From assembly GCF_001570985.1 (NCBI RefSeq), contig NZ_BCSS01000030.1, positions 1-41,671 of the forward strand: DNA of 41,671 bases, read 5' to 3'. Origin of the DNA: Janibacter limosus NBRC 16128 (GTDB lineage Bacteria > Actinomycetota > Actinomycetes > Actinomycetales > Dermatophilaceae). Below the pieces are notes generated by a model, which saw nothing but the letters and a program-made list of their open reading frames with translations, was not told the DNA's origin and made no database searches. Shown in pieces: positions 29,173-37,220 of this stretch; positions within the stretch are counted from its first letter, which is position 1, and every line of letters begins with the position of its first letter. The position numbers and the translations under genes were made by a program.

Positions 29173-29755
29173 GGCCCTCTGGTCGCGTCAGGTGGACAAC
29201 CTCCGGCGGCCGGCCCCACTCGTCGCGTCCGAGCCTGGACATCGGGCGCAGCGCCTCCATGCTCGGGTGGCCGTCGACGAGGGCGTCATCGGAGACGGTG
29301 ATCGCCAGGACGTCGCCGAGCACGAGGTGGCTGTTGCCCAGCTTGATGCTTGAGTGCAGGCGACACTCGATGGAGACGGGCGAGTCCGCGACGCGCGGGA
29401 CCGGGACGAGCTCGCTGGGCTCGAGCGTGATCCCGAGCGCGTCCGCCTCGTCCACCTCCGGGTCGAAGGGAGCGCTGCTCGCGTTGGCGAGGTCCGCGAG
29501 CTGCTCGCTCACGAGGTTGATGACGAAGTGCTGGGTGGCGAGGACATTGCGCAGTGTGTCCTTGCGCCCGACCGAGGTGAAGCTGACGATCGGCGGCCGC
29601 GCGCACGCCACGTTGAAGAAGGAGTGGGGCGCGAGGTTGCCGACCCCGTCCGACCCGACGCTCGTGACCCAGGCGATCGGCCGTGGCACGACCACCGAGG
29701 TGAGCAGGGCGTAGGCGTTGGTGTCGGGATCACTGACGTCGAAGACGGTGCGCAT
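29168..29755 (-). CDS. Flavin reductase-like protein (FMN split-barrel)
   Basis: A 195-residue protein of the flavin-reductase-domain family. Signs are SVVVPRPIAWVTSVGSDG, NLAPHSFFNVACARPP, VSFTSVGRKDTLRNVLAT and FVINLVSE, which bind FMN in a split beta-barrel. Members either supply reduced flavin to two-component monooxygenases or bind flavin for other redox work. No flavin monooxygenase gene lies in the window, so a partner would be elsewhere. Its location end-to-end with the last catabolic SDR suggests that it belongs to the accessory block, though it could be an ordinary neighbour. Confidence 0.85.
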   Translation of the reverse strand: MRTVFDVSDPDTNAYALLTSVVVPRPIAWVTSVGSDGVGNLAPHSFFNVACARPPIVSFTSVGRKDTLRNVLATQHFVINLVSEQLADLANASSAPFDPEVDEADALGITLEPSELVPVPRVADSPVSIECRLHSSIKLGNSHLVLGDVLAITVSDDALVDGHPSMEALRPMSRLGRDEWGRPPEVVHLTRPEGP

Positions 29756-29801
29756 GCCGTGAGCCTAGGTTGTCCACAGCCGAGGAGATCTCGGCGCGCA
29801 G

Positions 29802-30281
29802 GTGCCGCGGCCCGACCCCGATATCGCCTTCTTCTTCGTCGTCGACGCCCTCGCGTCGTTGTCGGTCCTCGTGCAGCTTCTCGCTTTCATCATCGCCGGG
29901 CTCTGGTTGTACTTCTTCGTCGAGGCAGCCCGTCAGCTCAATCCGGAGGCCCGGCACGAGCGTGAGGCTTACTGGAGCTTCGTGGGCTGGATCGCGCCCG
30001 TCGTCAACCTCTGGTTCCCCTATCAGGTGGTGCGCGACGCAGCAGCCGCCGTGGGAGCTCGCACCCGGGTGTTGCCCTGGTGGTGGGCCGGCTGGATCGT
30101 CACCGGCGTCCTTGCTGCCGCGGAGTCCGTCGCGCTCGCCTTGTCGCCCGACGACCTGACTCCGTGGCTCATCGTCTCCGCTGTCCTCGCCGTGGCGACC
30201 TTGGTCACCGGTGTTCTGTGGATCCGGGTCGTGTCGGCCATGACTGCCGCAGCGAGGGCCTCCATTACGGTCGAGCCATGA
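29802..30281 (+). CDS. DUF4328-family membrane protein
   Basis: A 159-residue protein with four predicted membrane segments, near residues 10-38, 58-75, 90-112 and 120-145. WSFVGWIAPVVNLWFPYQVVRD is the signature region of DUF4328 proteins, which occur widely in actinobacteria without a known role. The GTG at 29802 has GAGGAGA about 13 bases upstream, a poor spacing, so the true start is uncertain. The stop overlaps the start of mhuD by ATGA, so the two are translated together. Confidence 0.75.
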   Translation: MPRPDPDIAFFFVVDALASLSVLVQLLAFIIAGLWLYFFVEAARQLNPEARHEREAYWSFVGWIAPVVNLWFPYQVVRDAAAAVGARTRVLPWWWAGWIVTGVLAAAESVALALSPDDLTPWLIVSAVLAVATLVTGVLWIRVVSAMTAAARASITVEP

Positions 30282-30592
30282 GCATCGTCAAGATCAACGC
30301 CATCAGCGTCCCCGAGCAGGCCCGCGAGGAGCTGGAGCGCCGCTTCGCTGCCCGTCAGGGAGCCGTCGACCAGTCGCCCGGCTTCGAGGGGTTCCAGCTA
30401 CTGCGTCCGACCGAGGGTGGCGACCGCTACTTCGTCGTCACGCGCTGGGCCGACGAGGAGTCCTTCGCCGCCTGGCGTGACGGGGACGCTCGGGCCGCCC
30501 ACTCCGGCGAGGCCAAGAAGCCGGTGGCCACGGGTGCAGAGCTGCTCGGCTTCGACATCGTCATCGATGTCCCGGCGCCCACGGCCGAGTGA
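30278..30592 (+). CDS. mhuD: Heme-degrading monooxygenase, MhuD-type
   Basis: A 104-residue ABM-fold protein very similar to mycobacterial MhuD as I remember it: VKINAISVPEQA at the start, SPGFEGFQLLRP and RYFVVTRWADEESF in the middle, and PVATGAELL near the end. The heme-site residues N7, W66 and H75 of MhuD have counterparts here (INAI, a Trp in FAAW, and AAHSG). MhuD opens heme without releasing CO and frees iron in the cytosol. In M. tuberculosis mhuD lies near clpC1, lsr2 and lysS, so this gene marks the conserved side of the accessory block. Confidence 0.9.
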   Translation: MSIVKINAISVPEQAREELERRFAARQGAVDQSPGFEGFQLLRPTEGGDRYFVVTRWADEESFAAWRDGDARAAHSGEAKKPVATGAELLGFDIVIDVPAPTAE

Positions 30593-30600
30593 TCGCGATC

Positions 30601-30611
30601 CGCTGAGAGCG
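30601..30611. promoter_or_regulatory. ClgR-type binding site upstream of clpC
   Basis: CGCTGAGAGCG, followed by AAC, matches the CGC-YNANR-GCG-WWS core of the ClgR box of corynebacteria and related actinobacteria. Two A/T positions on the left flank differ. ClgR activates clp protease genes under proteotoxic stress. The site lies about 60-65 bases upstream of the predicted transcription start of clpC, a reasonable place for an activator. Confidence 0.6.
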
Positions 30612-30638
30612 AACAAGGGGTGACCCTCTCCGTGTCAT

Positions 30639-30664
30639 GGAACAGGGTTGGGGGTACCTGCGTT
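30639..30664 (+). promoter_or_regulatory. ECF-sigma-type promoter for clpC
   Basis: GGAAC (30639-30643), an 18-base spacer and GTT (30662-30664, preceded by C) fit the consensus GGAAC/T-N18-cGTT of actinobacterial sigma-R, sigma-H and sigma-E. These sigma factors respond to thiol, heat and envelope stress and are known to control Clp functions. A separate TAGCAT at 30713-30718 may be the -10 of a housekeeping promoter. Confidence 0.5.
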
Positions 30665-30751
30665 GTGACCCCGTGAGAGGCTCGCCGCCCCGGCTCAGGC
30701 AGCGGGCACGGTTAGCATCGAGGTCAGAGCACCACGTGAAGGGGAGATCCC

Positions 30752-33274
30752 ATGTTCGAACGGTTCACCGACCGGGCCCGCCGGGTCGTCGTCCTCGCCC
30801 AGGAGGAGGCACGCCTCCTCAACCACAACTACATCGGGACCGAGCACATCCTGCTCGGCCTGATCCACGAGGGTGAGGGCGTGGCCAGCAAGGCGCTCGA
30901 GTCGCTCGGCATCTCTCTGGATGCCGTCCGTGAGCAGGTCCAGGACATCATCGGTCCCGGCCAGCAGGCTCCGTCGGGGCACATCCCCTTCACCCCGCGT
31001 GCCAAGAAGGTCCTCGAGCTCTCCCTTCGTGAGGCGCTGCAGCTCGGCCACAACTACATCGGGACCGAGCACATCCTGCTCGGCCTGATCCGCGAGGGCG
31101 AGGGTGTCGCCACCCAGGTCCTCGTCAAGCTCGGGGCAGACCTCGGCCGCGTGCGCCAGACCGTCATCCAGCTCATCTCGGGCTATCAGGGTGGCAAGGA
31201 GGGGCAGGCCGCTGGCGTCGGCGCCGGTGCGGGTCCCGCCGAGGGCCAGCCCGCAGGCTCCCTCGTGCTCGACCAGTTCGGTCGCAACCTGACCCAGGCT
31301 GCCCGAGAGGGCCAGCTCGACCCGGTCATCGGGCGCTCGCAGGAGATCGAGCGCGTCATGCAGGTGCTCTCGCGACGCACCAAGAACAACCCTGTCCTGA
31401 TCGGTGAGCCCGGCGTCGGCAAGTCGGCCGTCGTCGAGGGCCTGGCCCAGGACATCGTCGACGACAACGTGCCCGAGACGCTGAAGGACAAGCAGCTCTA
31501 CACGCTCGACCTCGGCTCCCTCGTCGCCGGCAGCCGCTACCGCGGTGACTTCGAGGAGCGCTTGAAGAAGGTGCTCAAGGAGATCAAGACGCGCGGCGAC
31601 ATCATCCTCTTCATCGACGAGATCCACACCCTCGTCGGTGCGGGTGCCGCCGAGGGCGCGATCGACGCCGCGAGCATCCTGAAGCCGATGCTCGCCCGTG
31701 GTGAGCTGCAGACGATCGGTGCGACGACGCTCGACGAGTACCGCAAGCACATCGAGAAGGACTCGGCCCTGGAGCGTCGCTTCCAGCCGATTCAGGTCGC
31801 CGAGCCGTCGCTGCCGCACGCCATCGAGATGCTCAAGGGCCTGCGCGACCGCTACGAGGCGCACCACAAGGTGACCATCACCGACCCGGCGATCGTTGCC
31901 GCCGTCACGATGGCCGACCGCTACATCAACGACCGCTTCCTCCCGGACAAGGCGATCGACCTCATCGACGAGGCGGGCGCGCGGCTGCGCATCCGTCGGA
32001 TGACGGCTCCGCCGGAGCTGAAGGAGTTCGACGACAAGGTCGCCAAGGTCCGCTTGGAAAAGGAGTCGGCCATCGACGGCCAGGACTTCGAGAAGGCGGC
32101 GAGCCTGCGCGACGACGAGAAGAACCTGCTCGCGGAGAAGGCCAAGCGCGAGGCGGAGTGGAAGGCCGGCGACATGGATGTCGTCGCCGAGGTCGACGAG
32201 GAGTTGATCGCTGAGGTGCTCGCTGCCTCCACCGGCATCCCCGTCTTCAAGCTCTCCGAGGAGGAGTCGAGCCGACTGCTCAACATGGAGGCCGAGTTGC
32301 ACAAGCGGGTCGTCGGCAACGACGAAGCCATCAAGGGCATCTCGCAGGCGATCCGTCGCACGCGCGCTGGCCTGAAGGACCCGCGTCGTCCCGGTGGCTC
32401 GTTCATCTTCGCCGGTCCGACGGGTGTCGGTAAGACCGAGCTGGCCAAGGCGCTGTCGGAGTTCCTCTTCGGCGACGAGGACAGCCTCATCACGCTCGAC
32501 ATGTCCGAGTACTCCGAGAAGCACACGGTCAGCCGGCTCTTCGGTTCGCCTCCCGGCTACGTCGGGTACGACGAGGGTGGTCAGCTGACGGAAAAGGTGC
32601 GCCGCAAGCCCTTCTCGGTGGTCCTCTTCGACGAGGTCGAGAAGGCGCACCCGGAGATCTTCAACTCGCTCCTGCAGGTGCTCGAGGACGGGCGTCTGAC
32701 CGACTCCCAGGGCCGGATGGTCGACTTCAAGAACACGATCATCATCATGACGACCAACCTCGGTACGCGTGACATCTCCAAGGGTTCCTTGGGCTTCACC
32801 TCGGGCGCCGACCAGACCTCGAGCTACCAGCGGATGAAGGACAAGGTCACCGACGAGCTGAAGCAGCACTTCCGCCCCGAGTTCCTCAACCGCGTGGACG
32901 ACACGATCGTCTTCCCGCAGCTGAGCCCGGAGGAGATCGTGCAGATCGTCGACCTCGAGGTCGCCAAGCTCGACCAGCGGCTCAAGGACAAGGACATGGG
33001 CCTGGAGCTCACGGGTGCGGCCAAGGAGCTGCTCGCCAAGCGCGGCTACGACCCCGTGCTCGGCGCGCGTCCGCTCAAGCGGACCATCCAGCGCGAGATC
33101 GAGGACGTGCTGTCCGAGAAGATCCTCTTCGGCGAGCTCACCGCTGGTGAGATCGTCGCGGTGGACGTCGAGGGCGAGGGCAAGTCGGCGATCTTCACCT
33201 TCAAAGGTGCACACAAGATCGGCGAGCTCGACGTCCCGCTCCTCGGAGCCGGTGACGGCGGCGCCGGGAGCTGA
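30752..33274 (+). CDS. clpC: ATP-dependent Clp protease ATP-binding subunit ClpC
   Basis: An 840-residue AAA+ unfoldase that feeds proteins to ClpP. Two Clp-N repeats come first (about 1-140), each with [14 protein letters not shown]. The first AAA domain has Walker [10 protein letters not shown] and Walker B IILFIDE. The middle region carries a UVR motif ([20 protein letters not shown]). The second AAA domain has [21 protein letters not shown] and the conserved [13 protein letters not shown]. Length and order match actinobacterial ClpC1. AGGGGAGA precedes the ATG. A probable ClgR box and an ECF-sigma promoter lie upstream, and a strong hairpin follows the stop. Confidence 0.98.
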   Translation: MFERFTDRARRVVVLAQEEARLLNHNYIGTEHILLGLIHEGEGVASKALESLGISLDAVREQVQDIIGPGQQAPSGHIPFTPRAKKVLELSLREALQLGHNYIGTEHILLGLIREGEGVATQVLVKLGADLGRVRQTVIQLISGYQGGKEGQAAGVGAGAGPAEGQPAGSLVLDQFGRNLTQAAREGQLDPVIGRSQEIERVMQVLSRRTKNNPVLIGEPGVGKSAVVEGLAQDIVDDNVPETLKDKQLYTLDLGSLVAGSRYRGDFEERLKKVLKEIKTRGDIILFIDEIHTLVGAGAAEGAIDAASILKPMLARGELQTIGATTLDEYRKHIEKDSALERRFQPIQVAEPSLPHAIEMLKGLRDRYEAHHKVTITDPAIVAAVTMADRYINDRFLPDKAIDLIDEAGARLRIRRMTAPPELKEFDDKVAKVRLEKESAIDGQDFEKAASLRDDEKNLLAEKAKREAEWKAGDMDVVAEVDEELIAEVLAASTGIPVFKLSEEESSRLLNMEAELHKRVVGNDEAIKGISQAIRRTRAGLKDPRRPGGSFIFAGPTGVGKTELAKALSEFLFGDEDSLITLDMSEYSEKHTVSRLFGSPPGYVGYDEGGQLTEKVRRKPFSVVLFDEVEKAHPEIFNSLLQVLEDGRLTDSQGRMVDFKNTIIIMTTNLGTRDISKGSLGFTSGADQTSSYQRMKDKVTDELKQHFRPEFLNRVDDTIVFPQLSPEEIVQIVDLEVAKLDQRLKDKDMGLELTGAAKELLAKRGYDPVLGARPLKRTIQREIEDVLSEKILFGELTAGEIVAVDVEGEGKSAIFTFKGAHKIGELDVPLLGAGDGGAGS

Positions 33275-33291
33275 TCCCGCACGCTGACGAC

Positions 33292-33331
33292 CGAAGGGAG
33301 GGCCCCACCAAGTGGTGAGGCCCTCCCTTCG
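33292..33331 (+). terminator. Strong hairpin after clpC
   Basis: CGAAGGGAGGGCC (33292-33304) pairs perfectly with GGCCCTCCCTTCG (33319-33331). An inner CACC/GGTG stem closes the loop. It starts 18 bases after the clpC stop. There is no T-tract, as is common for actinobacterial terminators. It may also stop transcription from the convergent AHSA1 gene. Confidence 0.8.
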
Positions 33332-33386
33332 TCGTGGTCCGGCGCCGCTGGCCGTTTGCTCGTCGAACTTCCTGATCGACGCCAGG

Positions 33387-33884
33387 TCAGGCAATCTCGC
33401 CGGCCGCGAGCATCCGGTCGAGCGCGGCGTAGCCCTCGTTGATGCCGACCTCCATGCCGGAGGCGAGCATGCCCTCGCGCGCCTCGAAGGTGGCCACGAG
33501 CGAGTGGCCGTGGACTCGGGTCCATCCGTCGCCGAGGTCCTCGAAGGTCATGGTCTCCAGCGAGACCCCGTCGGGGAAGCCCTCGAAGGTGAAGGTCTGC
33601 ACGATGCGCTCGGGGGAGACCTCGTGGAAGCTGCCGTGGAAGGCGTACTCCTCGTCGCCGCGAGTGTTGAGGAAGCGATAGCTGCCCCCGGTGCGCGCGT
33701 CCCAGTGGTCGATGACGGTGTCCACCGAGTCCGGGCCCACCCACCTCTTGTACAGCTCGGGGTCGGTGTGCGCGGCGAAGAGCTGGGCGGCGCTCGCCGG
33801 GAAGTCCCTGGTGATGCGGATGACGGGAACCTCGGGGTCGGCCTCGATGGTGGCCGTGGTGATGTGGTCGGTTGCCTGGGTCAT
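33387..33884 (-). CDS. SRPBCC/AHSA1-domain protein
   Basis: A 165-residue START-like (Bet v1-fold) protein. VIRITRDFPASAAQLFAAHTD, the KRWVGPDS motif, GGSYRFLNTRGDEEYAFHGS and RIVQTFTFEGFPDG are standard for the AHSA1 branch. These proteins bind hydrophobic ligands in a deep pocket; the native ligand is unknown. The ATG at 33884 overlaps the stop of the upstream ArsR gene (ATGA), so the two are made together. ArsR-AHSA1 pairs are frequent in actinobacteria and probably form a small ligand- or stress-responsive unit. Confidence 0.9.
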   Translation of the reverse strand: MTQATDHITTATIEADPEVPVIRITRDFPASAAQLFAAHTDPELYKRWVGPDSVDTVIDHWDARTGGSYRFLNTRGDEEYAFHGSFHEVSPERIVQTFTFEGFPDGVSLETMTFEDLGDGWTRVHGHSLVATFEAREGMLASGMEVGINEGYAALDRMLAAGEIA

Positions 33885-34255
33885 TGTCCTGCTCCGTGTG
33901 TGTCGGACGTGCCTGTGGTGTCGGACGAAGGGAGGTCCGCCAGGACCTCTCCGAGGCGGGCCATGCGCTGCTCTGCCCGCTGCTGGTGCCGCTCGATCCA
34001 ACCGGTCATCGCGGCCAGTGCCTGGCTCTCGAGATGGACCGGGCGGCGTTGGGCCTCCTTGCGCTGGCTGACGAGCCCGGCGTCGGCCAGGACCTTCACG
34101 TGCTTGCTCACGGCTTGGAGGCTGATGTCGTAGGGGACGGCGAGGTCGGAGACGGTGGCGTCACCGACGGTGAGGCGGGCGATGATGTCCCGCCGGACGG
34201 GGTCGGAGAGCGCGGCGAAGGACCGGGAGAGCCGCTCCTCCAGTGGGTCTGCCAC
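33881..34255 (-). CDS. ArsR-family transcriptional regulator
   Basis: A 124-residue winged-helix repressor. FAALSDPVRRDIIARLTVGD and the recognition helix region YDISLQAVSKHVKVLADAGLVSQ are typical of ArsR. No cysteine metal site is visible in the recognition helix, so it is probably not an arsenic or cadmium sensor. It is translationally coupled to the AHSA1 gene that follows. A palindrome just upstream of its start (34264-34287) is a likely operator for autoregulation. Confidence 0.92.
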   Translation of the reverse strand: MADPLEERLSRSFAALSDPVRRDIIARLTVGDATVSDLAVPYDISLQAVSKHVKVLADAGLVSQRKEAQRRPVHLESQALAAMTGWIERHQQRAEQRMARLGEVLADLPSSDTTGTSDTHGAGQ

Positions 34256-34263
34256 GCTGCTCC

Positions 34264-34287
34264 TTAATCAACCTTTGGGTTGAATAA
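34264..34287 (-). promoter_or_regulatory. Palindromic operator of the ArsR-AHSA1 operon
   Basis: TTAATCAACC and GGTTGAATAA flank TTTG, giving arms that match at nine of ten positions (TCAACC-TTTG-GGTTGA is perfect). The site lies 9 bases upstream of the ArsR start in an otherwise GC-rich sequence. Its size and place fit binding by a dimer of the ArsR protein. Confidence 0.6.
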
Positions 34288-34347
34288 GACGGTAGACCTC
34301 GGCGAGGGCATGGTCAAGGGGGGAGCGGACGAGCGGTGGCGCGGAGG

Positions 34348-35025
34348 TCAGAGCCGCTTGCGCATGGCCTTCATCTGGTCGATCTGCTTGCTCTGGGTGA
34401 CGTTGATGTCGTCACCGAGCTCGCTGGTGCGCTCGTCAGACCCCTTGTCACCCAAGGTGGTGCACATCGTCAGGGCGCCCTGGTGGTGCTTGGTCATCAG
34501 GTCGAGGTACAGACGGTCGACGTCCGCGCCCTTGGCCCGGGCCAGCTCGTCGAGCTGCTTCTGCGTCGCCATCCCGGGCATCTGTGCGTGCTGGGAGTGC
34601 CCGGCGCGGGATCCCAGGGTCGGGTTGGTCGCCTCGATCGGCACCTTTTCGCCCCAGGACTTCAAGGTGCTCGACATGGCCTTCATCTCCGGCTTCTGCT
34701 CATCCCGGATCCGGCTGGCGATGCCTCGCACCTGCTGGTCGGTCAGGCGGCCCTTGACCAGATCACCCATGACGACGGCCTGCGCGTGGTGGACGATCAT
34801 GTCCTGCAAGAAGGTGACATCGGCGTCGTTGTGGGTGACCTTGGGCGTTGCCACGGCCGAGGTCCCGCTCAGCGAGGTGTTGGGCTCGCCCGGGACGCCC
34901 GGCTGGAGCACGGGCGCGTCGGGGGAGGTCGCGGTCGGGGTCGCCGGCTCGTCGGAGGAGCAGGCGCCGAGTGCCAGAGCCAGAGCCGCGGAGGCGACGA
35001 GAGGGGCGAAGCGGTAGCGGGTCAC
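34348..35025 (-). CDS. DUF305-family lipoprotein
   Basis: A 225-residue secreted lipoprotein. The N-terminal signal ends in a lipobox, LGAC, so the cysteine would be lipidated. A Pro- and Thr-rich linker leads to two ferritin-like DUF305 halves, marked by FLQDMIVHHAQAVVMGDLV and YLDLMTKHHQGALTM. The paired His motifs suggest metal (often copper) binding. The GTG at 35025 gives a proper signal peptide; the longer open frame upstream would bury it. It is divergent from the LVIVD gene, sharing a 170-base region with two palindromes. Confidence 0.85.
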   Translation of the reverse strand: MTRYRFAPLVASAALALALGACSSDEPATPTATSPDAPVLQPGVPGEPNTSLSGTSAVATPKVTHNDADVTFLQDMIVHHAQAVVMGDLVKGRLTDQQVRGIASRIRDEQKPEMKAMSSTLKSWGEKVPIEATNPTLGSRAGHSQHAQMPGMATQKQLDELARAKGADVDRLYLDLMTKHHQGALTMCTTLGDKGSDERTSELGDDINVTQSKQIDQMKAMRKRL

Positions 35026-35059
35026 CGAGCCGACGTTAGCCCCCTTCGCCGCTCGCGGG

Positions 35060-35092
35060 ACCGCTGTCAGCGGTACTGACCATTTCCGGAAA
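35060..35092. promoter_or_regulatory. Two palindromes in a divergent promoter region
   Basis: ACCGCTG-T-CAGCGGT (35060-35074) has perfect 7-base arms, and TTTCCGGAAA (35083-35092) is a perfect 10-base palindrome. They stand nine bases apart between the divergent DUF305 and LVIVD genes. They look like operators shared by both genes. I do not recognise the regulator. Confidence 0.4.
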
Positions 35093-35195
35093 CAACCCGG
35101 AGGTTGCCGGGGGTGTGTGCCTGTGTGCCGGGGAGGAAGGTGTGGCGTACTCGCCGAACACACCCAGTCTCGGCGGACGCCACCGTGGAGGAAGC

Positions 35196-36623
35196 ATGCG
35201 CAAGAGACCAGCCCTGGCCGTCGCAGCCGTCGCAGCCATGATCGTCTCCGGAGTCGGGGTCGGGAGTGCCACCGCGGACGGACCCGACGATCGAGTCGGT
35301 GTCTCCGGGACGGATCTGCTGACCGATGAGATCGGCCGCAGTGCCAATGTGAAACATCTGGCCAACCTCGCACCGTCCGGAGCGCTTGCTGAAGGCCTCG
35401 GTACCGACATGGCCTTCCAGGACGACAAGGCCTTCGTCGGCAACTACGACGGCTTCTCGATCATCGATGTCCGCAATCCCAAGAAGCCGAAGACCCTCGT
35501 CCAGGTCAGCTGCCCCGGGAGCCAGAACGACATCTCCGTGTCGGGTGACCTCCTCTACCTGTCGACCGACTCCTCCCGCAGCGACGACTCGTGTGCCTCC
35601 ACCTCGCAGCCGGCGTCCCAGAAGGAGAGCTGGGAGGGGATCAAGATCTTCGACATCTCCGATGTGAAGAACCCGCGCTACCTGAAGTCCGTCGAGACCG
35701 CCTGCGGCTCGCACACCCACACCCTCGTCCCGGGCAAGGGCAAGACCAAGGGCAATGACTACCTCTACGTCTCGAGCTACTCGCCGCGCGCGGAGTACCC
35801 CGACTGCCAGACGCCGCACGACCTGATCTCGATCGTCAAGGTCGACAAGTCCGCGCCTGAGCAGTCCGCGGTCATCGCCACCCCCAACCTCTTCCCTGAC
35901 GGTGGCAACCCCGGTGGCCCCGGCCCGACGCCGATCGCCAACCGCTCCTCGACGACCGGTTGCCACGACCTCACGGCCCTGCCGCACAAGAATCTTGCGG
36001 CCGGCGCGTGCATGGGTGACGGCATCATCATGGACATCAAGGACCGGGAGAAGCCTCGCGTCATCGAGCGGGTGCAGGACAACGAAAACTTCGCCTTCTG
36101 GCACTCCGCCACCTTCAACGCCGATGCGACCAAGGTCGTCTTCACCGACGAGCTCGGTGGTGGCGGTGCAGCGACCTGTGACGCCGAGACCGGACCCAAC
36201 CGCGGGGCCAACGCGATCTACAGCCTCTCCAAGCTGGGGAAGCTGACCTTCACGTCGTACTACAAGATCCCGCGTCACCAGACCGAGACCGAGAACTGCG
36301 TGGCCCACAACGGCTCGCTCATCCCGGTGGCCGGCCGCGACATCATGGTCCAGTCCTGGTACCAGGGTGGGACGAGCGTCTGGGACTTCACCAACTCCAA
36401 GAAGCCCAAGGAGATCGGCTACTTCGAGCGCGGTCCGCTGCCGGAGTCCGAGGGGATCGGCGGTACGTGGTCGAGCTACTACTACAACGGTCACATCTTC
36501 TCCTCCGACATCGCACGCGGGTTCGACGTGCTGAAGTTCAAGAGCGCGATGACCAAGAAGGCTGACCGCGTCATCATGGACGAGCTCAACCCGCAGTCGC
36601 AGCCCAGGTACAAGGTGCGCTGA
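35196..36623 (+). CDS. Secreted LVIVD-repeat protein
   Basis: A 475-residue exported protein. A signal peptide with a cleavage site near SATA-D is followed by repeated beta-strand units of the LVIVD type (GFSIIDVRNPKKPKTL, GIKIFDISDVKNPRYL, GIIMDIKDREKPRVI, GTSVWDFTNSKKPKEI). Together they should form a beta-propeller on the cell surface or outside the cell. Several paired cysteines could form disulfides. The role of LVIVD proteins is unknown. GGAGGAAG precedes the ATG at 35196, which gives a normal signal peptide. A hairpin terminator follows at 36644. Confidence 0.88.
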   Translation: MRKRPALAVAAVAAMIVSGVGVGSATADGPDDRVGVSGTDLLTDEIGRSANVKHLANLAPSGALAEGLGTDMAFQDDKAFVGNYDGFSIIDVRNPKKPKTLVQVSCPGSQNDISVSGDLLYLSTDSSRSDDSCASTSQPASQKESWEGIKIFDISDVKNPRYLKSVETACGSHTHTLVPGKGKTKGNDYLYVSSYSPRAEYPDCQTPHDLISIVKVDKSAPEQSAVIATPNLFPDGGNPGGPGPTPIANRSSTTGCHDLTALPHKNLAAGACMGDGIIMDIKDREKPRVIERVQDNENFAFWHSATFNADATKVVFTDELGGGGAATCDAETGPNRGANAIYSLSKLGKLTFTSYYKIPRHQTETENCVAHNGSLIPVAGRDIMVQSWYQGGTSVWDFTNSKKPKEIGYFERGPLPESEGIGGTWSSYYYNGHIFSSDIARGFDVLKFKSAMTKKADRVIMDELNPQSQPRYKVR

Positions 36624-36643
36624 CCCCCCTCGTCGTGAGCCTG

Positions 36644-36668
36644 CGCCCCCGCCCTCGTGGTGGGGGCG
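36644..36668 (+). terminator. Hairpin terminator after the LVIVD gene
   Basis: CGCCCCCGCC pairs with GGTGGGGGCG through ten pairs (one G-T), with a 5-base loop. A moderately T-rich stretch (TAGGTTTGTCC) follows. It lies 20 bases after the stop and 13 bases before argA. Confidence 0.65.
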
Positions 36669-36681
36669 TAGGTTTGTCCGG

Positions 36682-37179
36682 GTGACCTTGACCATCCGAC
36701 GCGCGCGCACCAGCGATGTGCGCGAGATCCGTTCCCTCGTGGCGCCGCTCGCCGAGAGGCGGGTCCTCGTCAGCAAGGACACCGTCGCCTACTTCGAGGG
36801 GCTCCAAGAGTTCCGGGTCGCCGAGGTCGACGGGCAGGTCGTCGGCTGCGGTGCGCTGCACGTCATGTGGGACGACCTCGCCGAGATCCGCACCCTCGCC
36901 GTCGCGGAGGGTCAGCTGGGTCGTGGGGTGGGCGGCGCTCTCCTGGAGACCCTCGCGCAGGACGCGGAGGAGCTGGGCGTCGAGCGGCTCTTCTGCCTGA
37001 CCTTCGAGGTCGACTTCTTCACCCGTCACGGCTTCACCGAGATCGAGGGCCAGGCCGTCGACCCCGATGTCTATGTCGAGCTGCTGCGCTCCTACGACGA
37101 GGGCGTCGCGGAGTTCCTCGACCTCGAGCGCGTCAAGCCCAACACCCTCGGCAACACCCGGATGCTCCGCCAGCTCTGA
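36682..37179 (+). CDS. argA: Amino-acid N-acetyltransferase (short ArgA, GNAT type)
   Basis: A 165-residue GNAT-fold protein that matches the stand-alone N-acetylglutamate synthase of mycobacteria as I remember it: IRRARTSDVREIRSLV, QEFRVAEVDGQVVGCGALHV, AEIRTLAVAEGQLGRGVGGAL (acetyl-CoA loop) and DFFTRHGFTEIEGQAV. The ending VAEFLDLERVKPNTLGNTRML is also conserved. It acetylates glutamate for the first step of arginine synthesis. It lacks the amino-acid-kinase domain of the long ArgA. The start is a GTG. A terminator hairpin lies between it and the convergent mutY. Confidence 0.9.
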   Translation: MTLTIRRARTSDVREIRSLVAPLAERRVLVSKDTVAYFEGLQEFRVAEVDGQVVGCGALHVMWDDLAEIRTLAVAEGQLGRGVGGALLETLAQDAEELGVERLFCLTFEVDFFTRHGFTEIEGQAVDPDVYVELLRSYDEGVAEFLDLERVKPNTLGNTRMLRQL

Positions 37180-37190
37180 GCCAGCGGATC

Positions 37191-37220
37191 CTGAGCGGAC
37201 GAAGGGGGCGGACCGCTCAG
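37191..37220. terminator. Bidirectional hairpin between argA and mutY
   Basis: CTGAGCGG (37191-37198) pairs with CCGCTCAG (37213-37220), with a further C-G pair after one mismatch. The right arm overlaps the mutY stop codon (37217-37219). The loop contains CGAAGGGGG, the 9-mer repeated across the window. Confidence 0.6.

Noticed and set aside
30695-33394. A long minus-strand open frame opposite clpC (about 900 codons)
   Set aside because: It is a mirror of ClpC codons with no recognisable domain. ClpC itself is unmistakable.
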